Shown: positions 7,052 to 15,073 of the stretch, one piece after another
Numbering within the stretch: position 1 is the stretch's first letter
Layout: each line of letters starts with the position of its first letter
Assembly: GCA_964604145.1 (NCBI GenBank)
Contig: CAZRXS010000030.1
Span: 1-16,412, forward strand
Reading direction: 5' to 3'
Source: Gudongella sp964604145
GTDB taxonomy: Bacteria; Bacillota; Clostridia; Tissierellales; Tissierellaceae
DNA: 16,412 bases
Program-made: the position numbers and the translations under genes
The notes under the pieces: model-generated
Databases searched by the model: none
Told to the model about the DNA's origin: nothing
Seen by the model: the letters and a program-made list of their open reading frames with translations, nothing else

Positions 7052-9427
7052 CTATTTTAATTCCACTACTGTTACACCATCCCCACCTTCGCCATATTTA
7101 CCGGCTCTGATAGATTTAATATGCTTGTGTTTTTTTAAAAAAGGAGTAATTCCTTCCTTTAATGCACCTGTTCCTTTACCATGAATAATATATACTTCTT
7201 TTAAACCACTTATATAGGCATCATCAAGATACTTATCTGTCTCTAGTATTCCTTCTTCAATATTTAGGCCCCGCAGATCTATTTCTTGCTTTATTGTTTT
7301 AGATTTTAGAGAGGATAAAGATTTTGTATTAGCAATATTTATGTCTTTCTCTTTTAAATCAGTCCTTCTAAGGCTTGATAGTTTAGCATTCACTTTCATA
7401 ATGCCAACTTGAACTTCCACATTGCCCTTTTCATCTGGAGCTGTTATAACTGTTCCTTTTTGATTTAATGACAAAAGCTCAACTGCCTCCCCAGGCTTAA
7501 GGTCTTTAGGCGGTTTCTTTGACTTTACATTTATGAGTCCACCACTAGCTTCTCGGTCTCTTTTGTTTACTTCTTTTTTTAGCATCTCTTGAGCTTGCTG
7601 AAGCCTTCTGCTGCTATCTTTGTCTATATTCTGCGAAATATCTCTAATTTCATCTATTATCAATTCTGCATTATCTTTGGCATTTCTCAGTATTTGCCTT
7701 GCTTCTTCCTTTGCTTTTTGTATTGTTTTTTCTCGCAAAGTATTCATTTTGGATTTCTCAAGTTCAAGATCCTTCTTAAGCTTTTCTATCTCTAATTTAA
7801 CTCTCTGGGATTCTAATTTATTTTCTTCTGCCATTCTTCTATCTTGATCTAGTGCTTGTAGCACATCCTCAAAAGCAATATTTTCTTTTGAAATAAGAGC
7901 TCTAGCCTCATCGATTATATAATCACTTAATCCCAGTCTTTTGGATATTTCAAATGCATTTGACTTTCCAGGCACACCAATTAAAAGCTTATATGTGGGA
8001 CTCAAAGTTTCTACATCAAATTCTACAGATGCATTTTTTACTTTATCATTTGTTAAAGCGTAAATTTTCAATTGACTATAATGTGTCGTTGCTATTGTCC
8101 TTATATTCTTTTCTTTTAAATTATCTAGAATAGACATGGCAAGAGCAGCCCCTTCTGTTGGGTCGGTTCCAGCTCCGAGTTCATCAAAAAGCACTAAACT
8201 ATTGTCTTTTACTTTTTTGAGTATCTGAACAATATTTGTCATATGAGATGAAAATGTTGATAAGCTTTGTTCTATACTTTGCTCATCGCCAATATCAGCA
8301 TAAACTTTATCAAAAACAGCTAACTCAGAGTTATGATCCGCTGGTATATGGAGCCCACTTTGTCCCATAATTGTAAGTAGACCAACGGTTTTTAATGTTA
8401 CTGTCTTCCCACCTGTATTTGGTCCAGTTATTATAAGAGTATTGAAATCATTGCCTAAATACAGACTTATTGGGACCACATTTTCACCTAATAAAGGATG
8501 TCTCGCATTTTTTAAATTAATATAACCCCTACTATTTAATACTGGTTTGCTCGCATTCATATCTAGAGCAAGTCTACCCTTAGCAAATACAAAGTCTAGT
8601 CTGGTCAATAAAAGCTCATTATTTCTTATCCCTTCAGCTTCATTTGCTACTAGGCCAGAAAGATATATTAGAATTCTGTCAATCTCATCCCTTTCTTGTA
8701 TCTCCAACTCTTTTAATTGATTATTTAATTCAACAATAGCCATTGGTTCTATAAAAGCTGTTGCACCACTAGAAGACATATCATGAACCAAGCCAGGCAC
8801 ACTTGCCCGATTTTCATTTTTTACTGGCAAAACATATCTTCCTTGCCTAATTGTAACAATGCTTTCTTGCAAGTACTTTTGATAAGTTTTTGAAGTAATC
8901 ATAGAATCTAATTTGTCTTTTATAGCTTCGTTTTTAATTCTAATTTGTCTTCTAATACTCTTTAAGAGGCTACTTGCATTATCTGATATTTCATTTTCTG
9001 AAATTATTGCAGTTTCTATTTCATCTTCTATAGATTTATAAGCATTTAAATCTCTAGCCATCTCCTGTATTATTGGATAGTCAATATCACTATCATCTTC
9101 AATAAGTTTTAAATAGTTTTTAAAAGCTCTTGCTGTCCTTAAAGATTCTTTTATTTTTAAAAGACTTCCTGGATAAAGCATCCCTCCAAGTTCAGCCCTT
9201 TTAATGTCGTTTTTTAAAGGATACAATCCATAAATAGGTGGTGGCCCTCTTTTTATAAGTAGAGTGAGGGCTTCTCCAGTCTCATTTTGTAAAAATTCCA
9301 CTTCTTTTTGACTGTTAGTATAAGAAAGTTCATTTGTTAATTCTCGTGCCATATCTGATACGGCTTTTTCAGCAAGCATATCTTTTATTTTATTAAATTC
9401 TAATACACGTAAGGTTTTTGAATTCAT
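7052..9427 (-). CDS. mutS2: MutS2 family ATPase/endonuclease with Smr domain
   Basis: The protein is 791 residues from ATG 9427. That start has a strong AAGAGGTGAT ribosome binding site; a longer frame from TTG 9466 has none and begins inside a hairpin. Order of domains: MutS-like core and clamp (about 1-310), ABC-type ATPase with Walker A GPNTGGKT (335-342), Walker B LVLFDE (411-416) and TTHY (447-450), a long charged coiled coil (about 505-640), a KOW-like segment (about 643-690), and a C-terminal Smr nuclease domain with IDLRG (716-720) and HGKGTG (749-754). It lacks the mismatch-recognition domain of MutS. MutS2 proteins suppress homologous recombination in some bacteria and split collided ribosomes in Bacillus. 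All key motifs are intact. It lies between zapA and argS. Confidence 0.96.
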   Translation of the reverse strand: MNSKTLRVLEFNKIKDMLAEKAVSDMARELTNELSYTNSQKEVEFLQNETGEALTLLIKRGPPPIYGLYPLKNDIKRAELGGMLYPGSLLKIKESLRTARAFKNYLKLIEDDSDIDYPIIQEMARDLNAYKSIEDEIETAIISENEISDNASSLLKSIRRQIRIKNEAIKDKLDSMITSKTYQKYLQESIVTIRQGRYVLPVKNENRASVPGLVHDMSSSGATAFIEPMAIVELNNQLKELEIQERDEIDRILIYLSGLVANEAEGIRNNELLLTRLDFVFAKGRLALDMNASKPVLNSRGYINLKNARHPLLGENVVPISLYLGNDFNTLIITGPNTGGKTVTLKTVGLLTIMGQSGLHIPADHNSELAVFDKVYADIGDEQSIEQSLSTFSSHMTNIVQILKKVKDNSLVLFDELGAGTDPTEGAALAMSILDNLKEKNIRTIATTHYSQLKIYALTNDKVKNASVEFDVETLSPTYKLLIGVPGKSNAFEISKRLGLSDYIIDEARALISKENIAFEDVLQALDQDRRMAEENKLESQRVKLEIEKLKKDLELEKSKMNTLREKTIQKAKEEARQILRNAKDNAELIIDEIRDISQNIDKDSSRRLQQAQEMLKKEVNKRDREASGGLINVKSKKPPKDLKPGEAVELLSLNQKGTVITAPDEKGNVEVQVGIMKVNAKLSSLRRTDLKEKDINIANTKSLSSLKSKTIKQEIDLRGLNIEEGILETDKYLDDAYISGLKEVYIIHGKGTGALKEGITPFLKKHKHIKSIRAGKYGEGGDGVTVVELK

Positions 9428-9430
9428 TTT

Positions 9431-9440
9431 ATCACCTCTT
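9431..9440 (-). promoter_or_regulatory. Ribosome binding site that sets the mutS2 start
   Basis: AAGAGGTGAT on the minus strand ends three bases before ATG 9427. It decides in favour of the 791-residue start (MNSKTLRV) over the in-frame TTG at 9466. Confidence 0.85.
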
Positions 9441-9450
9441 AAATAAAGAT

Positions 9451-9492
9451 ATAAAAACACTTCCAATATTTCTTCATTATCAAAACTGGAAG
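9451..9492 (-). terminator. Weak terminator-like hairpin between zapA and mutS2
   Basis: On the minus strand CTTCCAGT (starting at 9492) can pair with ATTGGAAG (ending at 9460), with one G-T pair. The loop is large, about 17 bases. The stem is followed by TGTTTTTAT. The long loop makes it a weak terminator, so it may only reduce readthrough into mutS2. Confidence 0.35.
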
Positions 9493-9508
9493 CAGGTAAA
9501 GCTACTTA

Positions 9509-10051
9509 TTATGTTCTTGAACTAATCTCTAATGTTTCTTTAAGTTGCTTCCTTAGTTCTATAATCTCAATTTGGGTTTTAAACTGCTTGTCTTTATAAT
9601 TTGCTATTTCATTTTTATATTGCTCGATATCCTTATCTTTTTTCTTTACATCTTCCTCAAGTCTATTTATATCACTAAATAATTCCTCTTTAGAGATTTT
9701 AATTTTAATTACTTCATCACTATAGTCTATATTTTTTTGTTCTAATTCTCTGATCTTAATATTCGCATTTTGAATTTCTTTTTTTATTAGCTCATACTTT
9801 TCTAAAGGCTCTTTTGCCTGTTTTTCTAAATCTTTATGCTCTTTATTAACACTAAATAATTCATCAGCTATATTAAAAGCCGCTAAAGTAGCTGTCATTA
9901 CTGGGCTTAACCTACGATTCTTTGTGGCCAGTTCTTTTATATTTTTATCAACATATCTTGCGAGTTCTCTAATATAATCTTCGTTACCTGAGCCAACTAC
10001 AGTAAAATTTCGACCATCAATCATTACATCTATTTTCTTTTTCTCTGTCAT
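9509..10051 (-). CDS. zapA: Cell division protein ZapA with long coiled-coil extension
   Basis: Residues 5-70 match the ZapA domain (KKIDVMIDGRNFTVVG, then YIRELARYVDKNIKEL and VMTATLAAFNIADEL). ZapA binds FtsZ filaments and bundles them in the Z-ring at midcell. At 180 residues it is about twice the usual 85-100. The extra part (about 70-175) is a charged coiled coil rich in K, E and I, which would lengthen the dimer stalk. AAGGAGGG precedes ATG 10051. The gene lies 65 bp after pheT, and zapA is near pheST and mutS2 in Bacillus as well, which supports the call. Hairpins on both sides could set its expression apart from its neighbours. Confidence 0.88.
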   Translation of the reverse strand: MTEKKKIDVMIDGRNFTVVGSGNEDYIRELARYVDKNIKELATKNRRLSPVMTATLAAFNIADELFSVNKEHKDLEKQAKEPLEKYELIKKEIQNANIKIRELEQKNIDYSDEVIKIKISKEELFSDINRLEEDVKKKDKDIEQYKNEIANYKDKQFKTQIEIIELRKQLKETLEISSRT

Positions 10052-10095
10052 GACTACCCTCCTTATTTATCCATGGTTTGATTTTCTAATTTAGG

Positions 10096-10118
10096 AAAAG
10101 GGCAGAATAATCTACCCT
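10096..10118 (-). terminator. Hairpin with short T-run after pheT
   Basis: On the minus strand AGGGTAGA (10118-10111) pairs with TCTGCCCT (10106-10099), eight pairs including one T-G, closing a four-base loop. TTTT (10099-10096) overlaps the last stem base and is followed by CC. The stem starts inside the pheT stop codon. The T-run is short, so it may be a partial terminator or a 3'-end stabiliser rather than a full stop. zapA follows without an obvious new promoter. Confidence 0.45.
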
Positions 10119-12510
10119 AACTTCTTAAAATTGCATTAAACTTCTCCTCTAAATCAATTGTTATAGCTTTTTGAATAGGATTTATTTCCTCATCTGTTAA
10201 TGTTTTTTCAAAAGATCTATACACAATCGAAAATGCTAGACTTTTTTTGTCGGCTGGTATTTGATCTCCCCTATATATATCGAATAATTCTATCGATTCT
10301 ATTAAGTCTTTACCATGATATCTAATTAGATTTTCTAATTCACCCATCATAACATCCTCATCTACTACTAGGGCAATATCTCTAGTAATAGAAGGAAATT
10401 TAGCTAGTGGATGATACTTAATATCTAAATTAGAAAGTTCAACTATTTTATCAAAATCTATATCTGCCATATACACTTTTTGTTTAATATCATAGTTTGT
10501 TAAAACATCAGGATGTATTTCACCAATTATTCCTAGTTTTATATCTTCAGAAAAAACTATAGCACTTCTTCCTGGGTGATAAGTCGGGTTGTTAGACTCT
10601 CTAATATAACTTATATCTTTAATACCCAATCTATCTAAAGTTATTTCCAAACTTTCTTTCATAAAATAAAAATCCTTTTCTCCATAAAATCCAATTGACA
10701 ATACTCCTTTTTCATCTGGGAGTTCTGTAAGTGGTAAGCATTTTGGTATGAATATATTTCCTATTTCATAAAAATTAGCAGATGTTACTCCCCTTTTTTG
10801 ATTTCTTTCAATTAAGTCTAGCATATTTGATACAAGGGTTGTTCTCATAGTGCTAAAATCCTCTCCTAGAGGATTCATCAATTTTATATAATTTCTTTCA
10901 GGTGCAGCTTTATCAAGGTTTAACTTATCATATGCTTTTGGACTGACGAAAGAGTATGTCATTACTTCATTAAAGCCTAGGCCTTGAAAAATATTTTTAA
11001 CTCTAGATTCAATTTGCTTTTTATAAGATTTTTCTCCCCTAGTTAAAGCTCCAAATAAAGGTTTGCTTTTTATATTATGAAAACCGTATAAACGACCAAT
11101 CTCTTCAATTAAATCAGCTTCCACTTCAACATCATTTCTAAAACTCGGCACAACAACTTCTATATTATTGTTCTTAGTTGAAGTTATAAATCCTAGTCTG
11201 TTTAAATAAGTATGCATATCCGAAACTGGGATCTTTACACCCAATAATTTCTGGAGTCTCTCTGGTCTTAACTCAATAATATTATCTTTATTCTTATATT
11301 GTTTTATATCGATAATACCCTTAACAACTATACCAGCACCCGTTTGTTCAACCAATTCTGCAACTCTTTCAACTGCTAATTCACATAAGTTTGGATCCAA
11401 ACCTTTTTCAAATCGTGTAGAAGCCTCAGTTCTAAGTGTTAATTTCTTAGATGTGAGTCTAATATGCTTTTTGCTAAAATTGGCTCCCTCTAATAAAACA
11501 GTCTTAGTATCTTGAGTTATTTCACTATCAAGTCCACCCATTATTCCAGCTAAACCAATGGAATCTTTTGCATCTGCTATAACTATATCATTTTCATCTA
11601 AAACTCTCTGCGTTTTATCAAGTGTTGTTAATGTCTCATTATTACTAGCTTGTCTTACTATAATTTTTTTACCTGAGAGGTAGTCTAAATCAAATGCATG
11701 AAGCGGTTGACCCAATTCAAGCATAACATAGTTTGTTATATCTACTATATTATTAATAGGCCTAACCCCTGCATTCATTAGGGTTGTTTGAAGCCACAAG
11801 GGAGAAGGTGCTATTAGGACATCTTTAATAACTCTTGAATAATATCTAGTACAATATGGCGTTTGAAGTTCTATCCCATTAGTGAACTTGTGTATATCAT
11901 CTTGTTCGTCTTTTAATTTGGGTTTTATTTCTCTTAAATCACGATTAAAAGTTGCAGCAGTTTCCCTAGCCATACCATAAATACTTAAGCAATCTGGTCT
12001 ATTTGGAGTTATTTCAAACTCAATTACATCATCAGTCATCTGTAGATATTCTTTTATATCATCTCCAAGAGGATAGTCTCTATCAAATACAAATATTCCA
12101 TCTCTAAATTCTTTAGCAATTACATTATCCATAAATCCAAGTTCGCTTAACGAACATAACATCCCTTCAGATTGCACACCTCTAAATTCAGTAGCTTCGA
12201 TCTTTATTCCATTAGCTAATCTTGAACCTATTTTAGCAACAGGTACAATATCACCTTTTTTCAGGTTTTTAGCACCTGTTATTATCGTTAAAGTCTCTCC
12301 TCCAATATCTATTTTTGTTATAAAAAGTTTATCTGCATTTGGATGCTTATCTATCTCGACTATTTTACCAACTACAATGTTTTCTATTCCTCTTTCCATA
12401 CTTGTAATTGACTCTACATGCGAACCTGAATAAGTCAAACCATCTGCAAGATCTTTTGGTCTTATATCTATATCAACATATGATTTTAACCAGTTTATCG
12501 GTAACAACAT
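10117..12510 (-). CDS. pheT: Phenylalanyl-tRNA synthetase beta subunit
   Basis: The beta chain (797 residues, normal length) of the alpha2-beta2 enzyme that charges tRNA-Phe. Domains in order: OB-fold tRNA-binding (EMAP-type) domain at about 45-150 (ENIVVGKIVEIDKHPNADKL), B3/4 editing domain at about 210-385, which removes tyrosine charged by mistake, B5 domain at about 409-476 (ending EADLIEEIGRLYGF), catalytic-like core at about 490-690, and the ferredoxin-fold anticodon-binding (FDX-ACB) domain at about 703-796 (KFPSITRDIALVVD). AGGGGG overlaps the pheS stop codon, and ATG 12510 follows 11 bp after that stop. The two subunits are therefore made from one message. Confidence 0.97.
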   Translation of the reverse strand: MLLPINWLKSYVDIDIRPKDLADGLTYSGSHVESITSMERGIENIVVGKIVEIDKHPNADKLFITKIDIGGETLTIITGAKNLKKGDIVPVAKIGSRLANGIKIEATEFRGVQSEGMLCSLSELGFMDNVIAKEFRDGIFVFDRDYPLGDDIKEYLQMTDDVIEFEITPNRPDCLSIYGMARETAATFNRDLREIKPKLKDEQDDIHKFTNGIELQTPYCTRYYSRVIKDVLIAPSPLWLQTTLMNAGVRPINNIVDITNYVMLELGQPLHAFDLDYLSGKKIIVRQASNNETLTTLDKTQRVLDENDIVIADAKDSIGLAGIMGGLDSEITQDTKTVLLEGANFSKKHIRLTSKKLTLRTEASTRFEKGLDPNLCELAVERVAELVEQTGAGIVVKGIIDIKQYKNKDNIIELRPERLQKLLGVKIPVSDMHTYLNRLGFITSTKNNNIEVVVPSFRNDVEVEADLIEEIGRLYGFHNIKSKPLFGALTRGEKSYKKQIESRVKNIFQGLGFNEVMTYSFVSPKAYDKLNLDKAAPERNYIKLMNPLGEDFSTMRTTLVSNMLDLIERNQKRGVTSANFYEIGNIFIPKCLPLTELPDEKGVLSIGFYGEKDFYFMKESLEITLDRLGIKDISYIRESNNPTYHPGRSAIVFSEDIKLGIIGEIHPDVLTNYDIKQKVYMADIDFDKIVELSNLDIKYHPLAKFPSITRDIALVVDEDVMMGELENLIRYHGKDLIESIELFDIYRGDQIPADKKSLAFSIVYRSFEKTLTDEEINPIQKAITIDLEEKFNAILRS

Positions 12511-12521
12511 CGCTCTACCCC

Positions 12522-13544
12522 CTAAAATTGTTCAAGAAACCTATTGTCATTTTCAAATAATAATCTAATATCATTAATCCCGTATTTTACCATTGTAATT
12601 CTATCAATTCCCATCCCAAAAGCAAAGCCAGTGTATTTTTCAGGATCAATCCCGCAGTTTTTTAATACCTTTGGATGTACCATCCCACATCCTAATAATT
12701 CCATACTCCAACCAGTAAAATTACAAACTGGACAACCCTCTCCCCTGCATTTAATGCAAGTTACATCAACTTCTGCACTTGGCTCTGTAAATGGAAAATG
12801 GTGGGGACGATATCTGGTCTTTATATCTTCTCCAAATAATTCTTTTATAAATATATCTAAGCTATGAATGAGGTTTGCCATAGAAATATTTTCATCAACT
12901 ACTAAACCTTCGAGCTGATGAAACATTGGTGAGTGAGTATCATCCACATCGTCAAATCTAAAAGTTCTTCCTGCAGAAACAATCCTAAGAGGTGCGCCAA
13001 ATTCTTTCATAGCACGAATTTGTACTGGTGATGTGTGAGTTCTAAGAAGTAGTTTATTATTAATATAAAAAGTATCTGATAAATCCCTTGATGGATGGTT
13101 TTCCGGTGTGTTTAACGCATCAAAGTTATTCTCTACTGTTTCAATTTCAGGACCCGTTACAATACTAAATCCCATGCTAACAAAAAGGTCTTCTAATTCC
13201 TCTGCAGTTTTTAACAATGGATGTCTGTGACCTCTTTTTAGATTTTTAGTTTTTACTGTAATATCAATTTTTTCTGATTCCAGTTTTTTTGCTCTTAATT
13301 CTTTATTTAAAGTGTCTTTTGCTTCACTTATCTTATTTTCTATTTCAACACGAATCTCATTTGCCATTTGTCCAATGATAGGTCTCATATCAGAAGGCAA
13401 TCCTCCCATATCTTTTAATATACTGGTTATCTCACCTTTTTTACCTAAAAACTTTACTCTTAAGTCCTCTAGGCTCTTAAGATTCATATTATCATTTATT
13501 TCTTTTAAAGCATTCTTTCTTATCTCTTGTAACTTTTCTTTCAT
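12522..13544 (-). CDS. pheS: Phenylalanyl-tRNA synthetase alpha subunit
   Basis: This 340-residue class II catalytic subunit activates phenylalanine and pairs with PheT. An N-terminal coiled coil (about 1-95) contacts tRNA-Phe. The catalytic domain shows motif 2 (GRTFRFDDVDDTHSPMFHQL at 192-211) and motif 3 (GFAFGMGIDRI at 306-316). Four cysteines at 263, 266, 271 and 274 form a CxxC...CxxC cluster of the kind seen in many Firmicutes PheS proteins, suggesting a bound metal. AAAGGAG precedes ATG 13544. A consensus-like promoter lies between the methyltransferase gene and this one. The leader is only about 36 bases, so the T-box that often controls pheST in Firmicutes is absent. Confidence 0.97.
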   Translation of the reverse strand: MKEKLQEIRKNALKEINDNMNLKSLEDLRVKFLGKKGEITSILKDMGGLPSDMRPIIGQMANEIRVEIENKISEAKDTLNKELRAKKLESEKIDITVKTKNLKRGHRHPLLKTAEELEDLFVSMGFSIVTGPEIETVENNFDALNTPENHPSRDLSDTFYINNKLLLRTHTSPVQIRAMKEFGAPLRIVSAGRTFRFDDVDDTHSPMFHQLEGLVVDENISMANLIHSLDIFIKELFGEDIKTRYRPHHFPFTEPSAEVDVTCIKCRGEGCPVCNFTGWSMELLGCGMVHPKVLKNCGIDPEKYTGFAFGMGIDRITMVKYGINDIRLLFENDNRFLEQF

Positions 13545-13586
13545 AGAAAGCTCCTTTCACACAGATGTTTTTAAATTATTTACTAA

Positions 13587-13615
13587 ATTATAGCACCATA
13601 AATCACAAACCACAA
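13587..13615 (-). promoter_or_regulatory. Promoter of the pheS-pheT run
   Basis: Minus strand: -35 TTGTGG at 13610-13615, a 17-bp spacer, and a perfect -10 TATAAT at 13587-13592 preceded by TGC (extended -10). The -35 box begins just four bases after the stop codon of the methyltransferase gene. The predicted start is near 13580, leaving a leader of about 36 bases. Confidence 0.7.
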
Positions 13616-13619
13616 GCTA

Positions 13620-14405
13620 CTAACCCCTGCAGCTCATTTCATACATAATAATTGAAGATGCGATACCAGCATTTAATGATTCGGCTGACCCTAACATGGG
13701 TATTTTTATTTTCGCATCTGCAATTTCTAGTATGTCTTTTTTTACACCTTTTCCTTCATTGCCTATTACTATAATATCATTATTCTTAAATAAAAACTCA
13801 TTTATATCATTGCTTTTATTAAGGCTAGTAACTAGTATTCTCCTACCCATCTGTTTAAGGGTCTTAAATACCTGCTCACTATTTTCTTCAAATATTAAAT
13901 TTACCCTAAAAATAGAACCCATACTAGCCCTTACAACTTTAGGGTTAAATGGATCTACACAACCTTTCCCAATAATAAGGCCTCCCATTGCAAATGCATC
14001 AGAGCTTCTAATTACAGTTCCCATATTCCCAGGATCTTGTATTTCATCTAGGTATATATAAGCTTTATTGCTTTTCATATTTTCTAATTTAAAGTCTTCC
14101 ATATTTGCAACAACAAAGATACCTTGTGAATTCTCCATATTTGATACACTTTGAAAAAGTGTGTCTTCTAATTGTATTATATTGTTTTTATCTTCTATTA
14201 ACTTAAAAAGAATCCTTCCTTCTTCTCTTTCAAATAATTTTTTAGAATAAAATATATTTATAATTTCTACTCCCTCTAGAAGAGCTTCCTTAACTGGTTT
14301 AGTCCCTTCAATTATATACTGCTTTTTAATCCACCTGTCCTTTTTCCTACTTAGACTCTTTATCTTCTTTATTAAAGGGTTATTGGCCGATTTAATTTCA
14401 TACAT
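13620..14405 (-). CDS. TrmH/SpoU-family RNA 2'-O-methyltransferase
   Basis: A 261-residue SPOUT enzyme that transfers a methyl group from SAM to a ribose 2'-OH in tRNA or rRNA. The N-terminal part (about 1-100) is the substrate-binding SpoU_sub_bind region. The knotted catalytic domain shows motif 1 DPGNMGTVIRSS (124-135), motif 2 VIGNEGKGV (213-221) and motif 3 IPMLGSAESLNAGIAS (235-250), all intact. The RNA target is not clear from sequence. In Bacillus a homologue (ysgA) sits next to pheST as well. The ATG directly abuts the ktrA stop codon, and the ribosome binding site AGGTGA lies inside ktrA, so it is co-transcribed with ktrBA. Confidence 0.92.
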   Translation of the reverse strand: MYEIKSANNPLIKKIKSLSRKKDRWIKKQYIIEGTKPVKEALLEGVEIINIFYSKKLFEREEGRILFKLIEDKNNIIQLEDTLFQSVSNMENSQGIFVVANMEDFKLENMKSNKAYIYLDEIQDPGNMGTVIRSSDAFAMGGLIIGKGCVDPFNPKVVRASMGSIFRVNLIFEENSEQVFKTLKQMGRRILVTSLNKSNDINEFLFKNNDIIVIGNEGKGVKKDILEIADAKIKIPMLGSAESLNAGIASSIIMYEMSCRG

Positions 14406-15062
14406 CTAATCACCTGCTTCTTCTTCTATGTTATTGATGTCCTCTGTCGAGCCTAAAGCTACCAAAACATCATCTGGGCTAATCTTATAGTCTGGATGAG
14501 GCGAGACATCAATTTTATCTCCCTTTTTAATTGCCATAATATTTATTCCATACTTATTTCTAAGTCTAAGCTCGGATAGAGATTTATTAAACCATTTAGG
14601 AATTGCTTCTATTTCCAGAATACTATAATCTGGAGATAATTCTATATAATCTACTATACTATTAGAAGTTAAATTATGTGCAACTCTAACACCCATATCT
14701 CTTTCAGGAAATACGATTTTATCAGCACCTATCTTTTTTAAAACCTTACCATGTAATTCAGATTGTGCTTTAGCCACAATTTTTTTAACTTTCAATTCCT
14801 TCACTATCAAAGTTGCCATTATTGATGCCTGTAAATCCGTTCCTATACTTACTATTACCACATCAAAGTTGCTTAATCCAAGCTCAGCTAACACATCCTC
14901 GTCCATTACATCTGCTTGAATAGCATGTGTAACAAATTTTGAAACTGACTCTACAACATCCATATCTTGATCTATTGCCAATACTTCATTTCCTAATTGA
15001 TAAAGAGTTTTAGCCACAGCAGTACCAAATCTACCGCAACCTATTACAGCAAATGACTTCAT
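14406..15062 (-). CDS. ktrA: Potassium uptake regulatory subunit KtrA (TrkA family)
   Basis: A 218-residue cytoplasmic RCK protein that forms an octameric ring on the KtrB channel dimer and opens it in response to ATP or ADP. The N-terminal RCK_N Rossmann fold has G8-C-G-R-F-G13 and the acidic residue D31 at the end of the second strand. The C-terminal RCK_C domain (about 135-212) is where KtrA of other Firmicutes binds c-di-AMP, which shuts uptake. Length is normal. AGGAGG precedes ATG 15062 and overlaps the ktrB end, which fits a ktrBA operon. TrkA itself usually has two such RCK pairs, so a single pair supports KtrA. Confidence 0.93.
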   Translation of the reverse strand: MKSFAVIGCGRFGTAVAKTLYQLGNEVLAIDQDMDVVESVSKFVTHAIQADVMDEDVLAELGLSNFDVVIVSIGTDLQASIMATLIVKELKVKKIVAKAQSELHGKVLKKIGADKIVFPERDMGVRVAHNLTSNSIVDYIELSPDYSILEIEAIPKWFNKSLSELRLRNKYGINIMAIKKGDKIDVSPHPDYKISPDDVLVALGSTEDINNIEEEAGD

Positions 15063-15073
15063 GTTTTTACCTC

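Noticed and set aside
12544..12867. Plus-strand open frame of 107 codons
   Set aside because: It is antisense to the catalytic part of pheS and has no recognisable protein features.
13545..13619. T-box riboswitch before pheS
   Set aside because: The gap is 75 bp and holds a promoter. There is no room for a T-box and no specifier or antiterminator sequence is visible.
13696..14061. Plus-strand open frame of 121 codons
   Set aside because: It is antisense to the methyltransferase gene with its three intact SPOUT motifs, and has no ribosome binding site.
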